8,671 nt of DNA from an uncultured Clostridia bacterium (lineage in GTDB: Bacteria; Bacillota; Clostridia; Christensenellales; CAG-138). The notes under the pieces are model-generated. The model saw nothing but the letters and a program-made list of their open reading frames with translations, searched no databases and was not told where the DNA came from. The stretch is taken from assembly GCA_937894955.1 (NCBI GenBank), contig CALAXO010000130.1, positions 1-8,671 on the forward strand. The letters run 5' to 3'. Both the position numbers and the translations under genes were made by a program. Below, one piece after another: positions 5,668 to 8,671 of the stretch; position 1 is the first letter of the stretch, and every line of letters starts with the position of its first letter.

Positions 5668-6036
5668 TTAGAAATCCAAGCCGGCCTTGCGGGCACCGGC
5701 TGCCAGCTCGGCAACGCGACCGGTGTAAAGATAACCGCCGCGATCGAAAACGACCTTTGCAACGCCCTTTTCAAGTGCGCGCTTTGCAACGGTTTCACCA
5801 ACGATGAACGCTGCTTCCTTCTTGTTTTTGCCTTCGATCAATGCCTTTACGGATGCTTCAACGGTGGAAGCTGCCGCAATGGTGTTTCCGACGGAGTCAT
5901 CGATAACCTGAGCATAGATGTGATTCAGGCTGCGGTAAACATTCAGGCGGGGCCTTGCGGGTGTGCCGATGATATGCCTGCGGGTACGGTAATGACGTGC
6001 CTTGCGCTTTGCATTCTTATCAAGCTTACTAATCAT
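5668..6036 (-). CDS. rplR: 50S ribosomal protein L18
   Basis: L18 (uL18) binds 5S rRNA and helps place the central protuberance of the large subunit, together with L5. The 122-residue product shows the basic N-terminus (KNAKRKARHYRTRR, 7-20), RPRLNVYRS (28-36), HIYAQVIDD (39-47) and FDRGGYLYTGRV (97-108), all standard. The ATG at 6036 has AGGAGGAG at 6046-6053, about ten bases upstream. It lies 18 nt after rplF and 12 nt before rpsE. Confidence 0.98.
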   Translation of the reverse strand: MISKLDKNAKRKARHYRTRRHIIGTPARPRLNVYRSLNHIYAQVIDDSVGNTIAAASTVEASVKALIEGKNKKEAAFIVGETVAKRALEKGVAKVVFDRGGYLYTGRVAELAAGARKAGLDF

Positions 6037-6054
6037 ACTGCTATACTCCTCCTG

Positions 6055-6594
6055 TTATTTACCGGTCTTACCTTCCTTGCGGATGATGACTTCATAGTCA
6101 TACTTGATACCCTTGCCCTTGTAGGGTTCAGGCTCACGAACCGCGCGGACGTCTGCTGCGATCTGACCGACTTTCTGCTTGTCGATGCCCTGAACCGTGA
6201 TACGGTTGGGAGCGGGAACGTCGAAAGTAATGCCGTCGCCTTCTTCGAATTCAACAGGGTGTGAATAACCGACATTGAGAACGAGCTTGTTGCCGTTCTT
6301 CTGAGCCCTGTAACCGGTGCCGTTGATTTCAAGCTTTTTCTCGAAACCTTTGGTGGTACCGACGACCATATTGTTGATGAGGGTACGGGAAAGTCCGTGC
6401 AGAGAACGGTCTTCTTTTTCATCGGTGGGACGTTCTACCTTGAGGATGCCTGCATCCATGGAAACCTTGATGCGGGGGCTGATCTTCTCGGAGAGCTGAC
6501 CCTTGGGGCCCTTGACTGTCACGGTATTATCGTCAGAAACCGTAATTGTCACTCCGGCAGGGATAGTGATCGGAAGTTTTCCGATTCGAGACAT
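6055..6594 (-). CDS. rplF: 50S ribosomal protein L6
   Basis: L6 (uL6) lies near the factor-binding site and the sarcin-ricin loop of the large subunit. The 179-residue product has two similar alpha/beta domains. It starts MSRIGKLPITIPAGV, has LHGLSRTLINNMVVG (65-79) at the domain junction, and carries the signature PEPYKGKGI (155-163) near the C-terminus. Length is standard. The ATG at 6594 follows GGAGGTGC at 6599-6605. A 141-nt spacer with two hairpins separates it from rpsH, in contrast to the 12-19 nt gaps between the other ribosomal protein genes upstream. Confidence 0.98.
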   Translation of the reverse strand: MSRIGKLPITIPAGVTITVSDDNTVTVKGPKGQLSEKISPRIKVSMDAGILKVERPTDEKEDRSLHGLSRTLINNMVVGTTKGFEKKLEINGTGYRAQKNGNKLVLNVGYSHPVEFEEGDGITFDVPAPNRITVQGIDKQKVGQIAADVRAVREPEPYKGKGIKYDYEVIIRKEGKTGK

Positions 6595-6636
6595 TGTGCA
6601 CCTCCAAATATTAATGCATTATCTTGCTTTCGCCCG

Positions 6637-6661
6637 TGCCCGGCCTGTTTTGTTCCGGGCA
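6637..6661. repeat. GC-rich hairpin in the rpsH-rplF spacer
   Basis: TGCCCGG (6637-6643) is the exact reverse complement of CCGGGCA (6655-6661), with an 11-nt loop. On the transcript it is followed by CGGGCG rather than a T-run, so it is not an intrinsic terminator. It lies about 30 nt upstream of the rplF ribosome binding site. Confidence 0.55.
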
Positions 6662-6685
6662 TAGGCGTATCAGCTGTGTTATTTG

Positions 6686-6724
6686 CGTGAATCAAAGCCT
6701 GAGTGAATTCAGGTTTGATTCACG
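6686..6724. repeat. Near-perfect 39-nt hairpin just downstream of rpsH
   Basis: CGTGAATCAAA (6686-6696) pairs with TTTGATTCACG (6714-6724). After a single bulged base, CCTGA (6698-6702) pairs with TCAGG (6709-6713) around a 6-nt loop, giving 16 base pairs in total. The loop GTGAAT repeats the sequence of the outer arm. In the transcript it begins 11 nt after the rpsH stop codon and has no T-run after it. Likely roles are mRNA 3'-end stabilisation or processing of the upstream segment; a palindromic repeat element is the alternative. Confidence 0.7.
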
Positions 6725-6735
6725 TTTGCGGGTTG

Positions 6736-7134
6736 TTACCAAATGTAGGCGAGAACTTCGCCGCCGACGCCCTGTTTCCTTGCTTCGCGATCGGTCATGA
6801 TGCCGCGGGAAGTGGAAATGATGGCGATGCCGAGGCCGTTGAGAACCTTGGGGATGTTATCCTTGCGGGCATAAACGCGCAGGCCGGGCTTGGAAATACG
6901 CTTGAGGCCGGTGATAACCTTCTGACGGTTTGCGCCGTACTTAAGGGTGATGGTCATCATCTTCTGAACGCCTTCGCCGCCGACGGTGTAACCCTTGATG
7001 TAACCTTCGTTAAGGAGAATGTCAGCGATTGCGAGCTTCATTACGGAAACGGGAACGTCTACGGTGTCATGTTTGACGATGAGAGCGTTGCGGATCCTTG
7101 TAAGCATATCGGCAATGGGGTCTGTTACGAGCAT
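6736..7134 (-). CDS. rpsH: 30S ribosomal protein S8
   Basis: S8 (uS8) binds helix 21 of 16S rRNA early in 30S assembly; in E. coli it also represses the spc operon. The 132-residue product begins MLVTDPIADMLTRIRNA and ends with the conserved block ISTSRGIMTDREARKQGVGG (106-125) and EVLAYIW. The frame extends upstream to 7173, but the ATG at 7134 is correct: AAGGAGGAT lies 8 nt upstream and family homology starts exactly there, while the longer form would overlap the S14 gene. It lies 16 nt after the S14 gene. No S8 operator-like helix was recognised in the window. Confidence 0.98.
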   Translation of the reverse strand: MLVTDPIADMLTRIRNALIVKHDTVDVPVSVMKLAIADILLNEGYIKGYTVGGEGVQKMMTITLKYGANRQKVITGLKRISKPGLRVYARKDNIPKVLNGLGIAIISTSRGIMTDREARKQGVGGEVLAYIW

Positions 7135-7150
7135 TGAAATATCCTCCTTC

Positions 7151-7336
7151 TTACCAGCTGGCTTTACGAACACCGGGAATCTCGCCCTTGTAGGCGAGTT
7201 CGCGGAAGCAAACGCGGCAGATTCCGTACTTGCGGAGAACGGAATGGGGCCTGCCGCAGAGACGGCAACGGGTGTAAGCCCTGGTGGAATACTTGGGAGT
7301 AGCCTGCTGCTTGTTTTTTAATGATGTCTTTGCCAT
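7151..7336 (-). CDS. rpsZ: 30S ribosomal protein S14, zinc-binding type (type Z)
   Basis: S14 (uS14) is a small-subunit head protein that contacts S10 and S19. This 61-residue short form has the zinc ribbon CRLC and CRVC, ligands C24, C27, C40 and C43. It ends in the conserved LAYKGEIPGVRKASW. The short four-cysteine form is the usual version in the Firmicutes spc operon, while the long zinc-independent form is often a zinc-starvation substitute encoded elsewhere. The ATG at 7336 follows GGGAGGAT. It lies 14 nt after rplE and 16 nt before rpsH. The gene is also written rpsN. Confidence 0.98.
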   Translation of the reverse strand: MAKTSLKNKQQATPKYSTRAYTRCRLCGRPHSVLRKYGICRVCFRELAYKGEIPGVRKASW

Positions 7337-7350
7337 TATGAAATCCTCCC

Positions 7351-7965
7351 TCAGTCGTTGTTGCCAAAGGGCATGCCCAGAAGCCTGAGAAGCTCTTTTG
7401 CTTCTTCATCGGTCTTTGCGGTGGTGACAAAGATAACGTCCATACCACGAACTTTGTCAACATCATCATAGTTGATTTCGGGGAAAATCAGCTGTTCTTT
7501 AAGACCCATTGCGTAGTTGCCGCGACCGTCGAAGCTGGTGTCGGAAACACCGCGGAAGTCGCGAACGCGGGGCAGAACGATGTTCATGAGCTTGTCGGCA
7601 AAATAGTACATGCGATCACCGCGGAGGGTAACCTTTGCGCCGACGTTCATGCCCTGACGGACTTTGAAGTTTGCAACGGACTTCTTAGCCTTGGTGATGA
7701 CGGGCTTCTGACCGGCGATGATGCCGAGTTCCTCAACTGCCGCATCGATACCCTTGGGGTTGTCCTTATCGGAGCCGAGACCCATGTTGAGAACGATCTT
7801 CTCAAGCTTGGGTACCTGCATGGGGTTTTCATAACCGAATTTTTCAACGAGCTGAGGAATGATCTCCTTATATTTCAGGCGGAGACGGGCGGGCTCGGTG
7901 AACGGAGCGGCTTCCTGCTTTGCTTTCTTCTTTGCGGGAGCCTGTGCTGTTTCTTTCTTAGCCAC
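7351..7965 (-). CDS. rplE: 50S ribosomal protein L5 with N-terminal extension
   Basis: L5 (uL5) carries 5S rRNA into the central protuberance and contacts the P-site tRNA. The 204-residue product is about 25 longer than the usual 179 or so. Family homology starts near residue 28 (LRLKYKEIIPQLVEKFGY) and includes MQVPKLEKIVLNMGLG (49-64), TKAKKSVANFKVRQG (91-105), DFRGVS (136-141) and GRGNYAMGLKEQLIFPEI (147-164). Residues 2-26 are an Ala/Lys/Pro-rich, probably disordered tail. The start is GTG at 7965, the only clear non-ATG start here, with GGAGGT about 10 nt upstream. No ATG, GTG or TTG occurs in frame until M49, so the extension must be translated. It lies 19 nt after rplX and 14 nt before the S14 gene. 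Confidence 0.97.
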   Translation of the reverse strand: MAKKETAQAPAKKKAKQEAAPFTEPARLRLKYKEIIPQLVEKFGYENPMQVPKLEKIVLNMGLGSDKDNPKGIDAAVEELGIIAGQKPVITKAKKSVANFKVRQGMNVGAKVTLRGDRMYYFADKLMNIVLPRVRDFRGVSDTSFDGRGNYAMGLKEQLIFPEINYDDVDKVRGMDVIFVTTAKTDEEAKELLRLLGMPFGNND

Positions 7966-7984
7966 TATTATTTTACCTCCTCAA

Positions 7985-8332
7985 TCAGTCGATTATCTTG
8001 CCGCACGCCTTACGCTTGCAAACACGAACTTTAACCTTTTTGCCATCCTTCTCGATGAAGGCGTGACCTACGCGAGTGGGCTTTTTGCAGTTGGGGCAAA
8101 CGAGCATAACGTTTGAAACGTGAATCGTGCCTTCTTTTTCAAGCCTTCCGCCGGTTTCGCCCTGCTGACGGGGTTTCTGATGGCGGACGATCATTTTCCT
8201 GCCCTGGACGACAACGCGCTGTGCTTCGGGATAAACCTTGAGCACTTTGCCGGTTTTACCGCGATCTTTCATTTCGTCGCCGGTGATGACCATAACGGTG
8301 TCGCCGGTCCTGATGTTAAGCTTACTGCTCAT
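7985..8332 (-). CDS. rplX: 50S ribosomal protein L24 (cysteine-containing form)
   Basis: L24 (uL24) is one of the first proteins to bind 23S rRNA and nucleates large-subunit assembly near the exit tunnel. The 115-residue product has the N-terminal KOW motif (IRTGDTVMVITGDEMKDRGK, 7-26, then TGKVLKVYPEAQRVVVQG) and the family signature HVSNVMLVCPNC (71-82). It is the cysteine-bearing form, with C79, C82, C105 and C110 as a likely zinc site. The second pair is spaced CX4C (CKRKAC) rather than the CX2C I would expect. The ATG at 8332 follows GGAGGTAC, which abuts the rplN stop. The gap to rplE is 19 nt. Confidence 0.97.
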   Translation of the reverse strand: MSSKLNIRTGDTVMVITGDEMKDRGKTGKVLKVYPEAQRVVVQGRKMIVRHQKPRQQGETGGRLEKEGTIHVSNVMLVCPNCKKPTRVGHAFIEKDGKKVKVRVCKRKACGKIID

Positions 8333-8344
8333 AGATGTACCTCC

Positions 8345-8671
8345 TTACAGAACTTCGGGTGCGAGGGACACAATCTTCATGTAGTCCTTCTCACGAAGCT
8401 CCCTTGCGACCGGCCCGAAAATACGGGTGCCGCGGGGCTGTTTCTGGTCATTGATGATGACTGCTGCATTATCGTCGAAACGGATATGGCTGCCATCTTC
8501 ACGATGAACGCCGGTGACCGTGCGAACAACAACTGCCTTAACAACATCCTTCTTCTTGACTGCGCCGCCGGGGGATGCGCTCTTTACGGAAGCTACGATA
8601 ACGTCGCCAACGCTTGCGAATTTCCTTGAGGAACCGCCCAGAACACGGATGCACATAATTTCCTTTGCGCC
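8345..8671 (-). CDS. rplN: 50S ribosomal protein L14 (partial, N-terminus beyond window)
   Basis: L14 (uL14) lies at the subunit interface, forms inter-subunit bridges and is the docking site of the silencing factor RsfS. The visible 108 residues read GAKEIMCIRVLGGSSRKF and onward, and end RGTRIFGPVARELRE, then IVSLAPEVL, all diagnostic of L14. The full protein is normally about 122 residues, so roughly 14 N-terminal residues lie past the right edge. The ATG at 8656 is an internal methionine, not the start. The stop at 8345-8347 is 12 nt before rplX. This is the first gene of the classical spc operon, so rpsQ, rpmC and rplP probably precede it. Confidence 0.97.
   Translation of the reverse strand, partial: GAKEIMCIRVLGGSSRKFASVGDVIVASVKSASPGGAVKKKDVVKAVVVRTVTGVHREDGSHIRFDDNAAVIINDQKQPRGTRIFGPVARELREKDYMKIVSLAPEVL

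Noticed and set aside
5092..6264. Plus-strand open frame of 390 codons
   Set aside because: It runs antisense to rpmD, rpsE, rplR and part of rplF, all unmistakable genes. Its translation shows no known domain and reflects their codon bias.
7135..7173. Upstream extension of the rpsH reading frame
   Set aside because: It overlaps the S14 gene; the ATG at 7134 has a strong ribosome binding site and the family N-terminus.
7351..8671. S8 autoregulatory site near rplE as in E. coli
   Set aside because: The rplX-rplE gap is only 19 nt and I could not identify an S8-binding helix like that of 16S rRNA.

Overview
This window is the distal S10/spc-type ribosomal protein cluster of a Gram-positive bacterium, read almost entirely on the minus strand. 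Transcription runs from position 8671 down to 1. The order is rplN (5' end cut off), rplX, rplE, rpsN (zinc type), rpsH, rplF, rplR, rpsE, rpmD, rplO, secY, adk, map, a KOW-domain protein, infA, rpmJ and rpsM (3' end cut off). The run secY-adk-map-KOW protein-infA-rpmJ-rpsM, the short four-cysteine S14, the zinc-lid adenylate kinase and strong GGAGG ribosome binding sites on nearly every gene all point to Firmicutes. The KOW gene between map and infA and the moderate GC content suggest a Clostridia (Oscillospiraceae/Ruminococcaceae-like) gut or rumen bacterium. That genus-level placement is inference.

Region 8671-6736 holds L14, L24, L5, S14 and S8, packed with 12-19 nt gaps. Then comes a 141-nt spacer with two strong hairpins. 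Region 6594-3143 holds L6, L18, S5, L30, L15 and SecY, again tight, with rplO and secY overlapping by 8 nt. A 120-nt spacer with an 11-bp hairpin separates secY from adk. Region 3022-587 holds adk, map, the KOW protein, infA and rpmJ with looser gaps (27-79 nt). A 449-nt spacer without a convincing gene, full of inverted repeats, separates rpmJ from rpsM at the left edge.

Together the genes make small- and large-subunit proteins, the membrane channel for nascent secreted proteins (SecY), the enzyme that removes the initiator methionine (Map), an initiation factor (IF-1) and a nucleotide-balancing kinase (Adk). This is a standard growth-linked operon.

The coding part is ordinary. I do not see a new defence, mobile or biosynthetic system. 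What deserves a second look is the non-coding structure: the rpmJ-rpsM spacer with a multi-tier hairpin that has a competing pairing, and the hairpins in the other two long spacers. Among the proteins, L5 carries an Ala/Lys-rich N-terminal extension, the KOW protein has long tails, and L24 has an unusual C-terminal cysteine spacing.
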